Assembly: GCA_937907455.1 (NCBI GenBank)
Contig: CALESQ010000126.1
Span: forward strand, 1-16,920
Length of the DNA stretch: 16,920 bases
Direction of reading: 5' to 3'
From: an uncultured Caldilineales bacterium
GTDB lineage: Bacteria; Chloroflexota; Anaerolineae; JAAEKA01
The position numbers and the translations under genes were made by a program. Below the pieces are notes generated by a model. That model searched no databases and was not told the DNA's origin. It saw only the letters and a list, made by a program, of their open reading frames with translations. Below, one piece after another: positions 1-6,079 of the stretch (positions within the stretch are counted from its first letter, which is position 1; each line of letters begins with the position of its first letter).

Positions 1-143
1 GGCCGCAGCGCTGGGCGCGGCAGATCGGCGGCGAGCGGCGGGTAGGGGATGGAGTCGCCGTGGGTCTCCAGGATCGGGGGGAACTGGTAGGGACGGGTGT
101 CGTCGAGGGCGGCGCCCCAGTCGGCGGCGGTGTAGTTTTTCAT
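1..143 (-). CDS. Partial hypothetical protein (N-terminal 47 residues)
   Basis: The reading frame starts with ATG at 143-141 and stays open to the window edge, so only the N-terminus is visible. It begins MKNYTAADWGAALDDTR and is rich in proline, tyrosine and acidic residues. Its ATG overlaps the TGA of the upstream membrane-protein gene as ATGA, which is the main support for the start and suggests translational coupling. I recognise no domain in the visible part. It would be the last visible gene of the leftward series. Confidence 0.55.
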   Translation of the reverse strand, partial: MKNYTAADWGAALDDTRPYQFPPILETHGDSIPYPPLAADLPRPALR

Positions 144-427
144 TGGTCGATTCTCCGAAAGAACTCCTGGCCGCAGGCGTGGACCAGCGGCATCAGGAGC
201 AGGGTGACGGTGAGGATCAGGGGCCAGGGGGACCCGACCGCGGCGGACGCGCCGGCGAGCAGGATGCACGCCAGGGCGGCGAGGATCACCCACCGGGCCG
301 GGAGGGTCCGGCGGAAGGGGACGATCTCAGCCGTGAGGGGCTGGGGGGAGAGGGGGACGATCTCAGCCGGGAGGGGCTGGGAGACGGGGACGATCTCAGC
401 CGGGATGGTTTGGGGGAGTTGGGACAT
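140..427 (-). CDS. Small membrane protein with proline-rich N-terminal repeats
   Basis: A 95-residue protein. Residues 1-37 hold three near-copies of a unit centred on AEIVP, with periods of about 12 and 11 residues; the DNA repeats have matching periods of 36 and 33 bp. Residues about 45-63 and 67-85 are two hydrophobic segments (ILAALACILLAGASAAV and LILTVTLLLMPLVHAC), probably a membrane hairpin. The N-terminal tail would extend on one side of the membrane. It overlaps the next gene by ATGA. A rho-independent terminator ends only about 20 nt upstream of its ATG. I do not recognise a family. The repeat conservation and the overlap support a real gene. Confidence 0.6.
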   Translation of the reverse strand: MSQLPQTIPAEIVPVSQPLPAEIVPLSPQPLTAEIVPFRRTLPARWVILAALACILLAGASAAVGSPWPLILTVTLLLMPLVHACGQEFFRRIDQ

Positions 428-445
428 AGGTCAACCTCGCGGGAC

Positions 446-486
446 AAAAAAGGCGGCTCCACCTGGGTTGAGCAGGGGAGCCGCCT
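446..486 (-). terminator. Rho-independent terminator or attenuator, minus strand
   Basis: The arms AGGCGGCTCC (451-460) and GGAGCCGCCT (477-486) form a 10-bp GC-rich stem with a 16-nt loop. On the minus strand the stem is followed by a run of Ts (446-451). It lies between the 60-aa gene and the 95-aa membrane-protein gene. It could end the leftward operon, or act as an attenuator for the gene starting at 427. Confidence 0.75.
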
Positions 487-489
487 GGT

Positions 490-518
490 TTGGTATTGCA
501 CGGCCACGCCAGTACAAT
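490..518 (+). promoter_or_regulatory. Possible plus-strand promoter with overlapping inverted repeat
   Basis: TTGGTA at 490-495 and TACAAT at 513-518 are separated by 17 nt, a reasonable sigma70-type match in GC-rich DNA. The inverted repeat GGTATTG (492-498) / CAATACC (515-521) overlaps both boxes, as an operator would. Transcription would start near 525, and no plus-strand protein gene lies downstream. Confidence 0.4.
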
Positions 519-524
519 ACCAGG

Positions 525-600
525 GCTTCTCCGCGCTGCTCAGAACAGCGTGGGGATCTGGCCCGCCAGGACGAGAGCAGTCCTGGCGGGCCTCTCTTTT
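525..600 (+). ncRNA. Putative small regulatory RNA ending in a terminator hairpin
   Basis: The stretch between the promoter-like boxes at 490-518 and the terminator at 561-600 would give an RNA of about 75 nt. It contains a small hairpin with arms CGCTG (534-538) and CAGCG (546-550), then the terminator stem. It lies in a gap between leftward genes, so it would be transcribed against the flanking minus-strand operon. It could be a counter-transcribed regulator or a trans-acting RNA. This is an inference from promoter plus terminator only. Confidence 0.35.
561..600 (+). terminator. Strong rho-independent terminator, plus strand
   Basis: GCCCGCCAGGAC (561-572) pairs perfectly with GTCCTGGCGGGC (580-591), giving a 12-bp stem with a 7-nt loop. 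It is followed on the plus strand by CTCTCTTTT. On the minus strand no T-run follows, so its orientation is plus, although the genes on both sides read minus. Confidence 0.7.
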
Positions 601-603
601 GGG

Positions 604-786
604 TCAGCGCGGCCGCTCCTTGCGGCGGCGGCGGCGCGGCTGGGCGTCGATGGGGGAGTGGATGACGTAGGGCCGCACGACGGCGGCGATGAGGCATTTG
701 CGGAGGTATCGTCGTTCGAGGGGGTCGGTCTCGTCGCGTATCTGCTGGACGAGACGGATGACGGTGGTGCGCTGTTGGTCGTTCAT
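604..786 (-). CDS. Small basic hypothetical protein (60 aa)
   Basis: Starts MNDQQRTTVIRLVQQIRDET and ends in a very basic tail (RRRRRKERPR). The ATG at 786-784 is preferred over an upstream start in the poly-C stretch because the upstream residues are low-complexity (PPPHQNNQP). The middle (VIRLVQQIRDETDPLERRYLRK) is probably helical. The basic C-terminus suggests nucleic-acid or capsid binding, but no family is recognised. A perfect palindrome lies directly upstream and a stem-loop directly downstream. Confidence 0.5.
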   Translation of the reverse strand: MNDQQRTTVIRLVQQIRDETDPLERRYLRKCLIAAVVRPYVIHSPIDAQPRRRRRKERPR

Positions 787-815
787 GGGTTGGTTATTCT
801 GGTGGGGGGGGGGGT

Positions 816-854
816 GTGCTGGATTCAGCACACCCGGTGTGCTGAATCCAGCAC
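816..854. repeat. Perfect 39-bp palindrome (19-bp arms)
   Basis: GTGCTGGATTCAGCACACC at 816-834 and its exact reverse complement at 836-854 flank a single base at 835. Each arm also contains its own small hairpin (TGCTG/CAGCA), so a cruciform or two smaller stems could form. A run of 11 Gs (804-814) borders it. No T-run follows on either strand, so it is more likely a binding site or structural element than a terminator. Confidence 0.85.
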
Positions 855-935
855 GAATCTAGACTCTACCTTATTTAGCCTTACTAAAGCTCCTAGACCT
901 ACTAAAGGGGCGTTTCTCGCCCCGGAACCCGGAGT
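855..935 (-). promoter_or_regulatory. AT-rich intergenic stretch with hairpin and direct repeats
   Basis: This is one of the few AT-rich gaps in the left arm. TACTAAAG occurs twice (882-889 and 900-907), 18 bp apart. A hairpin GGGGCG (907-912) / CGCCCC (918-923) is followed on the minus strand by TTTAGT, a weak terminator candidate for the DnaA-N-like gene. The AT-rich part could hold a promoter for the 60-aa gene, but I see no convincing -35/-10 pair. Confidence 0.35.
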
Positions 936-937
936 CG

Positions 938-1870
938 TCATTGCAGTCCGAGTCTCCGAAAATCGTCAGGGCCGATTGCGGTCAGACCGTTGGCGGCCAT
1001 CAGCCGCTTGAGCCAGTCCTGCCAGCGGGCGGAGATGCGGCCGGGGTAGTCGGGAAACTGGCATTGCCCGGTGGCGGGATCGATGCGGATGGAGAGGTCG
1101 AATTTGCAACAGAACTCCGGCAGCTCTGCCGGGTCGTTGATGCTGTAGATCCGGCTGTTGACCGGATCGCTGAGGAAGCGGCCGAGGACGGCCGCGGGGA
1201 CGCCGGCGTTCTCGCGGTCGGGGATGCCGGCGGCGCGCTGCTGGGTCCAGAGGGCGGCGAGATCCTGTGCTGATTTCCAGTCCAAGAGCTTCGCGCCTTT
1301 CAGGGCAGCCAGGGCGCGCTCGACGGCGATCCGGCCGTCCTGGTAGTGGCTTTGGATGGCCCGGAGGCCGATCCAGGCGTAGCCGGCCAGGGGATGGCCG
1401 GGGCGCTCCTGGATGGCGGCGCGGAACTCGGCCCAGAGGCCGACGCCGGCGAGGCCGATGCGGGGGCCGTAGAGGGTGCGGAGGTCGTGCCAGAGCTGGA
1501 CGTAGCCGGCCGGGCGGAGGTCGCCCGGCCGGACGTAGAACGAGCTGCTGCCGTCGCCGTTTTCGCCGCGGTCGGTGGGCTGGCCGTCGGAGACGAGGGG
1601 GAGCTGGCCGGCAGGGGCCAGCAGGTAGCGGGTTGTGATGGTGCGCCCGGCGATGGCGGAGCAGGTGCGGCTGACGACGCGGTCGAGCCGCTGCTCCAGC
1701 CAGTCGCGGGTGAATGTGTTCGGACAGGCCAGCGAGATCTCGCCGGCCTCGTTCATGTCCACCAGCCTCAGCGGGTGGATGTACATCTCATAGATGTTTG
1801 GTGTGAATTGGAGCCGCAGCTCAGTTTGCGCTGTCGTCCAGAGTTGTGCTGCTCCGTTGTTGTCGCTCAT
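938..1870 (-). CDS. Replication-initiator-like protein with DnaA N-terminal-like domain
   Basis: A 310-residue protein. Residues about 8-84 resemble the DnaA N-terminal domain: LWTTAQTELRLQFTPNIYE, then PLRLVD, LACPNTFTRDWLEQRL and ITTRYL follow the family pattern in order. In DnaA this domain recruits partners such as helicase. The AAA+ ATPase and the box-binding domain are absent. After a polar linker (about 88-115), residues about 130-230 are helical and could be a winged-helix DNA-binding region. ATG at 1870 is chosen because it has GGGGGA upstream and overlaps the previous stop as TGATG. It is probably a phage or plasmid replication initiator or helicase loader; the domain match is clear but the function is inferred. 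Confidence 0.65.
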   Translation of the reverse strand: MSDNNGAAQLWTTAQTELRLQFTPNIYEMYIHPLRLVDMNEAGEISLACPNTFTRDWLEQRLDRVVSRTCSAIAGRTITTRYLLAPAGQLPLVSDGQPTDRGENGDGSSSFYVRPGDLRPAGYVQLWHDLRTLYGPRIGLAGVGLWAEFRAAIQERPGHPLAGYAWIGLRAIQSHYQDGRIAVERALAALKGAKLLDWKSAQDLAALWTQQRAAGIPDRENAGVPAAVLGRFLSDPVNSRIYSINDPAELPEFCCKFDLSIRIDPATGQCQFPDYPGRISARWQDWLKRLMAANGLTAIGPDDFRRLGLQ

Positions 1871-2073
1871 CACATCCCCCGACTCTGCGTGAGTTGGCAG
1901 GCGATCATGGGCCAGGCGCGCCAGCGGCCATTCTCGCGGCACATGCAGGTGGGCCGGGCGTGGCCGAAGCGGCGGATCTGGCAGGTTAATACGCCCTGGG
2001 TGGCAGGGGCTGTTGCCAGCAGGAGAGAGAGCAACAAGATCAGGGGGGCTATGTGTCGAAGTGCTGCCTTCAT
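1870..2073 (-). CDS. Small secreted or membrane-anchored Cys-rich protein
   Basis: A 67-residue protein with a signal-like N-terminus: MKAALRH, then a hydrophobic core (IAPLILLLSLLLATAPA, residues 8-24). The remaining segment of about 40 residues has four cysteines (31, 43, 45, 59) and is basic and Trp-containing, compatible with a disulfide-bonded exported peptide. It overlaps the upstream gene by ATGA and the downstream gene by TGATG. No family is recognised. Roles at the cell surface, such as superinfection exclusion, are possible but not shown. Confidence 0.55.
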   Translation of the reverse strand: MKAALRHIAPLILLLSLLLATAPATQGVLTCQIRRFGHARPTCMCRENGRWRAWPMIACQLTQSRGM

Positions 2074-2627
2074 TGCGCCACCGCCTCCACCTGGCCTGCC
2101 TGGGCGATTAACGCGCGCACGTTTGTCTCTAGCTTGGTCAATCGTTTGTCACGGATGAGGAGCCTGCGAGTCAGTTCGGCATCGTAGTAGCTCTCCATGC
2201 TCTCCGCGCGCGCCAGCCGGCTCCGCAAGTCGCCGATCTCAGTCGCCTGCGCCCGCAGCGCACCCGTCAGCGTATGCAGCCGTTCCTCCAGCGCGATCAT
2301 CCCCGATGTCAGCTCATCGATCCGTTGCCAGTGCTCCGTGAGTTGATAGGACGGGGTGTCGGAGGGGTGGATATGGTGGACTTCGGTGGCCGGGACGGGG
2401 AAAGAGTCCGTGGGGATGGCGGGCTGGGCGCGGAGGAGGCCGTTGACGGCGTTGATGTCATCACGGTCGAGGATGATCAGGTGGTGGGGCCTGCTCAGGG
2501 GACGGATGACGATCTCAAAATCGCCATCCTCCCAGTGCCGGGCGGTGATCAGCGCGGGGCGGAGGTTGCCGTCGCGGCTGTAGGCGTGGGAGATAAATCC
2601 GTGTTGATGGTCGGTGGTTGTGGTCAT
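2070..2627 (-). CDS. Hypothetical coiled-coil protein (185 aa)
   Basis: ATG at 2627 follows a good ribosome-binding site (AGGAGA, about 8 nt upstream); longer in-frame versions add only low-complexity Pro/Arg sequence. Residues 1-95 are mixed beta-like (FEIVIRPLSRPHHLIILDRDD). Residues about 98-185 are strongly heptad-like (LEERLHTLTGALRAQATEIG and onward), predicting a coiled coil and oligomerisation. It ends in an ATGA overlap with the Cys-rich peptide gene. I recognise no family. The position in an early operon suggests a regulatory or structural accessory role. Confidence 0.6.
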   Translation of the reverse strand: MTTTTDHQHGFISHAYSRDGNLRPALITARHWEDGDFEIVIRPLSRPHHLIILDRDDINAVNGLLRAQPAIPTDSFPVPATEVHHIHPSDTPSYQLTEHWQRIDELTSGMIALEERLHTLTGALRAQATEIGDLRSRLARAESMESYYDAELTRRLLIRDKRLTKLETNVRALIAQAGQVEAVAQ

Positions 2628-2638
2628 GGTTGTTTCTC

Positions 2639-2791
2639 CTAGCGAACAATTACAGGGTCGCGGCCGGCTGCGCAGGCGCGGTGGCCGACGATGTTGGTGG
2701 GGATGCCGCTGCGCAGGTCGAGTCCGCAGACGCGCCTGGGTTCGGCTGGCTGGACTGGCTGATTGCAGTGGGGGCAGATGGTGGTAGTCAT
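2639..2791 (-). CDS. Small zinc-ribbon-like protein (50 aa)
   Basis: Starts MTTTICPHCNQPV. It contains CPHC near the N-terminus, a further Cys in RRVCGLDLRSG and a C-terminal HRAC, a layout suggesting one bound zinc. The ATG overlaps the upstream stop as ATGA. Its own TAG (2641-2639) overlaps the ribosome-binding site of the next gene. Small zinc proteins of this type are common in phage early regions. The function is unknown; the call rests on the Cys/His spacing and tight packing. Confidence 0.55.
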   Translation of the reverse strand: MTTTICPHCNQPVQPAEPRRVCGLDLRSGIPTNIVGHRACAAGRDPVIVR

Positions 2792-3060
2792 GGCAGGGTG
2801 ACGGTGGCATCGGGGCCATATTGGAGGAGGGTGGCGAGCTCGGCGTAGGGGATGAAATCCCACACGCCGGAGTCGGCCTCCAGGTAGAGGCCCTGGTCGG
2901 TGAGGGTGAGCCGGCGCAGGCCGGCGGGGGCGATGACGGCGGGCGGGAGGATGATCTCCCAGCCGGCGGCGGGCAGCTGGACGGTGGGGGAGGCGACGCG
3001 CGCCGGGTGTTGCGTGATTGGGGTGACGGTGAGGGTGGGGAGGGTGATGGTGGGGATCAT
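2788..3060 (-). CDS. Hypothetical protein (90 aa)
   Basis: Starts MIPTITLPTLTVTPITQ. The ATG has AGGAGA about 8 nt upstream and overlaps the previous stop as ATGA. The N-terminal half is Pro/Thr-rich; residues 33-80 look like alternating beta strands (GWEIILPPAVIAPAG, LRRLTLTDQGLYLEAD) and end with an aromatic, acidic segment. No family is recognised. Confidence 0.5.
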   Translation of the reverse strand: MIPTITLPTLTVTPITQHPARVASPTVQLPAAGWEIILPPAVIAPAGLRRLTLTDQGLYLEADSGVWDFIPYAELATLLQYGPDATVTLP

Positions 3061-3323
3061 GGGGTTGTCTCCTGGGAGTAGGCCGATTCGTTGGGGAGCA
3101 GGTAGTCGTCGAAGAGGGCGGTGGCCAGGACGGCGCCTTCGGTGGGGGTTTTGCCGCTGGCTGGGCAGATGGTGAATCCGAGGTGTTCGCGGTGGGGGGT
3201 GATGTGCTGCCCTTCGACGAGGGTTGAGGCGCTGCAAAACGGGCACATCACTGGTGTGCGGTTTGCGTTGCATCCGGCGACGGTGGGGGAGCCGTAGGCC
3301 CTGGTTGCGCGTTGTGGCAGCAT
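3057..3323 (-). CDS. Zinc-finger-like protein (88 aa)
   Basis: Starts MLPQRATRAYGS at a TGATG overlap with the preceding membrane peptide. The core has CPFC (27-30), H40, H44, H47 and C53 within HREHLGFTICPASG, resembling small phage zinc-finger proteins with a CxxC...H...CP(G/A)SG pattern. An internal ATG (3248-3246, MCPFC) would give 63 aa and keep the whole finger. Neither start has a strong ribosome-binding site, so the coupled start is preferred. Probably a nucleic-acid-binding or protein-bridging accessory protein. Confidence 0.55.
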   Translation of the reverse strand: MLPQRATRAYGSPTVAGCNANRTPVMCPFCSASTLVEGQHITPHREHLGFTICPASGKTPTEGAVLATALFDDYLLPNESAYSQETTP

Positions 3324-3457
3324 CAGGTTTCGTCGTCCATTTCGTTCTGCTGGCGGTCGGCGGCGGAGATGGCGCTGGAGAGCATTGCGGCGCTGATTGT
3401 GACGGCGCTGAGGATCAGGAGGATGAGGATCGTTAGGAGGATGATCAGGGATAGCAT
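3323..3457 (-). CDS. Single-pass membrane micropeptide (44 aa)
   Basis: Starts MLSLIILLTILILLILSAV, an uninterrupted hydrophobic helix (about residues 2-24). A short polar, acidic C-terminus follows (DRQQNEMDDET). AGGACGGA lies upstream and the previous gene's TAG overlaps this ribosome-binding site. Its TGA shares a base with the next ATG. The strict coupling at both ends argues for a real gene despite the small size. Function unknown. Confidence 0.5.
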   Translation of the reverse strand: MLSLIILLTILILLILSAVTISAAMLSSAISAADRQQNEMDDET

Positions 3458-3466
3458 GGGTCCGTC

Positions 3467-4915
3467 CTAGAGTGCGGGAATGTCGTAGGGAGCGTCGACC
3501 GGCTGGATCTGGGCGGCGATGGTCCAGGGGCTGGCGGCGCCGGCGAGGGAGAGCAGTTTCTCCATTTTGGCCTGGTACGTGTTGGGTCGTTCGTGGGGGT
3601 AGAAGGGTGTGTGGTGCTTGATGAGACCGTCGAGGATGAGCGTGATGCACTGTTCGGCGTCCCAGGTGTGGATCTGGGGCCGGTTGTTGTAGTCGCCCAG
3701 GGTCCAGGCCATGAGACGCAGGGCATGGATGGGGAGATGGGCGAGTTGGGGGGTGAGGGCGTCGATGGTCTGGGTACGGAGGCGGCTGACGATGGCTTTG
3801 CCGTCGCGCTTGGCTGTGGCTTTCTGCCGGCTGAGGCAGGCGCATTTATCTTTGCCGGGATGGTAGCAGATGTATTCGGCGCTGCCACCGCGCCCGCGCA
3901 ACCGGAGGTTAGGGCAGGGATTGTCAGGTCGGGCGGGCGGTGGTAGCAGGCCGAGGATATCGAGTTGAGAGCGGTAGAGCACGTCGTAGTCGCTCCATTC
4001 CATCGGCTCCGGGGCCATGAGGATGCCGGTTGCTTCGATCAGTTCGGCGTTCTGGCGAGCCTGCCATGCGCTGGATTTGGCCTCGAAGCAAGGCCGATGT
4101 GTACAGCGTTGACTGTTGTCGCGCATGACGAGACGAGGGCAGCCGGTGCAGAGGGGCTGTAGGATGCCCGGCTGTCCCGTGAAGGGTGTGGTGTGGGGCC
4201 AGGTGTCGAGCGGGAGGGGACGCGTGACGAGGTCGATGGCACGGACGACGGTGTCGCGTATGCGGTCGCTGCTGTCGCCGCGCAGGGCCTGCTCGCGAAT
4301 GGCCTTGGTGGTGACCCAGGCGGGCATGCCGTCGGTGTTGAGGTCGATGCCGGTGAGGGGGAGCATCGCATCAGCCTGGCGGGTGGTGATGCGGCCGGCA
4401 CGCACGTCGTCCTGGATCTCGCTCGGCAGTCGCAGCAGGCGGAGGGCGTTGCTTACCGCCGGCCGGGAAATGGCAAAACGGTCGGCGATGGCCTGCTGGC
4501 TGAGGCCACGGCTGGCGAGGATTTGCATCAGTTCGGCGCGGTCGATGGGGTTGATGTCGGCGCGGTGGTAGTTTTCGGCGAACACAACATCGAGCATCTG
4601 GTCATCGGTGAGGGTTCGGACGACGCAGGGGACGTGCTCCAGGCCGGCCAGGCGTGCCGCCAGGCGGCGACGATGGCCGGCGGCGATTTGGTAGCGGCCG
4701 CGGCTGTTGGGGTGGGGGCGCACGACGAGATGCTGGATGATGCCCTGCTGGGCGATGTCGGTGGACAGGTTCAGCAGGTCGGGGTCGTCGTCGGCTACGC
4801 TGGCGCTGCGCCGCTGGTAGGGGTTGTCGTCTAGCGCGTCGATGGGCAACTGCTGGATGCGTTCGTCGGCGCGCATCAGATCATCCAGGATGCTGGGGGT
4901 AGTCTGACGTGTCAT
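3467..4915 (-). CDS. ParB/RepB-like DNA-binding protein with two Cys clusters
   Basis: A 482-residue protein. Residues about 20-120 are a ParB N-terminal (CTPase-like) domain: IDALDDNPYQRR, QQGIIQHLVVRP, the AAGHRRRLAA box (78-87) and FAENYHRADINPIDRAELM. Residues 138-165 form a helix-turn-helix (GLSQQAIADRFAISRPAVSN). C256/C259/C271/C276 and C334/C350/C358/C360 form two putative zinc sites; the C-terminal 120 residues are unassigned. ATG at 4915 has AGGACA upstream. Family members bind parS-like sites for partition or act as regulators. No ParA gene is visible, so a regulator or replication role is as likely as partition. It is the first gene of the leftward operon and diverges from integrase. 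Confidence 0.85.
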   Translation of the reverse strand: MTRQTTPSILDDLMRADERIQQLPIDALDDNPYQRRSASVADDDPDLLNLSTDIAQQGIIQHLVVRPHPNSRGRYQIAAGHRRRLAARLAGLEHVPCVVRTLTDDQMLDVVFAENYHRADINPIDRAELMQILASRGLSQQAIADRFAISRPAVSNALRLLRLPSEIQDDVRAGRITTRQADAMLPLTGIDLNTDGMPAWVTTKAIREQALRGDSSDRIRDTVVRAIDLVTRPLPLDTWPHTTPFTGQPGILQPLCTGCPRLVMRDNSQRCTHRPCFEAKSSAWQARQNAELIEATGILMAPEPMEWSDYDVLYRSQLDILGLLPPPARPDNPCPNLRLRGRGGSAEYICYHPGKDKCACLSRQKATAKRDGKAIVSRLRTQTIDALTPQLAHLPIHALRLMAWTLGDYNNRPQIHTWDAEQCITLILDGLIKHHTPFYPHERPNTYQAKMEKLLSLAGAASPWTIAAQIQPVDAPYDIPAL

Positions 4916-4935
4916 GTACAGTGTCCTGTGGTACA
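4915..4935. promoter_or_regulatory. Inverted repeat over the ParB-like start in the divergent control region
   Basis: TGTAC (4915-4919) and GTACA (4931-4935) flank 11 nt and overlap the ATG of the ParB-like gene. The right arm overlaps TACAAT (4932-4937), a possible -10 for rightward transcription to integrase. Placement suggests an operator coordinating the two divergent transcripts, perhaps bound by the ParB-like protein itself. Confidence 0.4.
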
Positions 4936-4943
4936 ATGAGGGG

Positions 4944-5061
4944 GTGAGAGCGGCCTCGGCTGGCGAGCGTCCGGCCGCCCTCACGAGGAACCCAACCACC
5001 AGCGGGCGGCTAGGCACGACATTTTGTCGGCCTGGCCGTTTTGTTTTGGCGCGGCCAGGCC
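4944..5061 (+). promoter_or_regulatory. Structured 5' leader of the integrase gene
   Basis: Two inverted repeats lie between the divergent starts. GTGAGAGCGGCC (4944-4955) pairs with GGCCGCCCTCAC (4973-4984) with one mismatch and a 17-nt loop. GGCCTGGCC (5029-5037) pairs exactly with GGCCAGGCC (5053-5061) across a T/G-rich loop. Neither has a T-run, so they are leader structures or protein sites, not terminators. The leader of about 150 nt contains no other gene. Confidence 0.4.
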
Positions 5062-5093
5062 CGTGCTGGCCCTGCCAGCGAGAGGAGGTTGCT

Positions 5094-6029
5094 ATGGAGT
5101 TGCAAACGGTGGTACAGGAGTTCCTACTGGCCGGCCAGGCGAACGGCTGGAGTCCGGCGACGCGTCGTCAGTACGAGCGTCACCTGGCGTGGCTGCTCGC
5201 CTGGCTGGCGGAGCATGGTGCGGTGGCGCTGTCGGAGGTGACGCGCTCGCTGCTGCGCGAGTGGCTGGCCGCGCAGCGAGAACGCTGGGCGCCGGCGACG
5301 TGCCGCGTGGCGGTGATCGCCCTGCGGTCGCTGCTGGCGTTCGCCGAGGCTGAGGAGTACGGTGGCGGGCACCTCGTCTCCGCGGTCAGGGTGCCCTCGG
5401 TCCCCGAACGGGTTCAGCGGGCGGTGGATCGCCATGAGGTGGAGGCGCTGCTGCGCGCCTGCGAGGAGCCGTGCCATGCCGGGCTGACGGCTGGGCAGGC
5501 GGAGGCGGCGCGGCTGCGCAATGCGGCTATCGTGGCCGTGCTGTTCGACAGCATCCTGCGCGCGTCCGAGCTATGTGGCCTGGACGTGGCGGATGTCTAT
5601 CTGCCCCGGTTGCGATTGGCTGTGCGGCGGAAGGGAGGGAGGGAGCAGTTGGTGCAGTTCAGCGAGCGAACGGCGGAGTATCTGCGCGCGTGGCTCGCTG
5701 TGCGCGATGGCTGTGCAGCGACGGGCGAGACGGCTCTGTTCGTGGCGATCACAGGGAACAGGCCGGGCGAGCGGCTGACAACCAACGGGCTACGGATCGT
5801 GGTGCGGCGCCTGGGAGAGCGGGCGGGGGTGCCTGATCTGTCGCCGCACGCGTTTCGGAGGGGAGGGACGGTGCAGGCGATTGAGCTGGGGGCGCCGGAT
5901 CGGATGGTGCAGCTCCACGGGGGATGGAGCAAGGTCACGATGGTGACGACCTACAGCCGGACGCTGGTAGCGGACGAGCGGTTCGCCAACTACCAGCCGA
6001 TGCGAGCTGTAAACGGCACGAAATCCTAG
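5094..6029 (+). CDS. Tyrosine recombinase / integrase
   Basis: A 311-residue site-specific recombinase. Residues 1-90 are a SAM-like core-binding domain (SPATRRQYERHLAWL). The catalytic domain shows R156 (ILRASEL), K180 (RRKGGREQ), H252 and R255 (PHAFRRGG), H275 (QLHGGW) and Y287 (TTYS), so the active site is complete. ATG 5094 is chosen because AGAGGAGG lies just upstream; the in-frame upstream extension is Pro/Arg/Cys-rich. Such enzymes integrate or excise phages and plasmids, or resolve dimers. It has no arm-binding N-terminal extension, so a Xer-like or short phage integrase is possible. The tRNA-like sequence directly downstream fits attP. Confidence 0.92.
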   Translation: MELQTVVQEFLLAGQANGWSPATRRQYERHLAWLLAWLAEHGAVALSEVTRSLLREWLAAQRERWAPATCRVAVIALRSLLAFAEAEEYGGGHLVSAVRVPSVPERVQRAVDRHEVEALLRACEEPCHAGLTAGQAEAARLRNAAIVAVLFDSILRASELCGLDVADVYLPRLRLAVRRKGGREQLVQFSERTAEYLRAWLAVRDGCAATGETALFVAITGNRPGERLTTNGLRIVVRRLGERAGVPDLSPHAFRRGGTVQAIELGAPDRMVQLHGGWSKVTMVTTYSRTLVADERFANYQPMRAVNGTKS

Positions 6030-6062
6030 CTCGCGCGGTAAACTGTTAGTTCTACGCGCGAG
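6030..6062. repeat. Inverted repeat just after the integrase stop
   Basis: CTCGCGCG (6030-6037) and CGCGCGAG (6055-6062) are perfect 8-bp arms. The loop adds further pairing (AAC/GTT around TGTTA), so the hairpin is longer with two bulges. It lacks a T-run. It may be an integrase or excisionase site, or the remnant of a tRNA arm. Confidence 0.5.
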
Positions 6063-6079
6063 TCTCGTGGGGGGAACGG

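Noticed and set aside
604..831. Longer 75-aa version of the 60-aa protein
   Set aside because: The extension comes from the poly-C and palindrome region and has no ribosome-binding site.
1346..2158. Long plus-strand frame opposite the DnaA-N-like gene
   Set aside because: Repetitive Ala/Gly/Val translation without ribosome-binding site; the minus strand has a recognisable domain and coupled neighbours.
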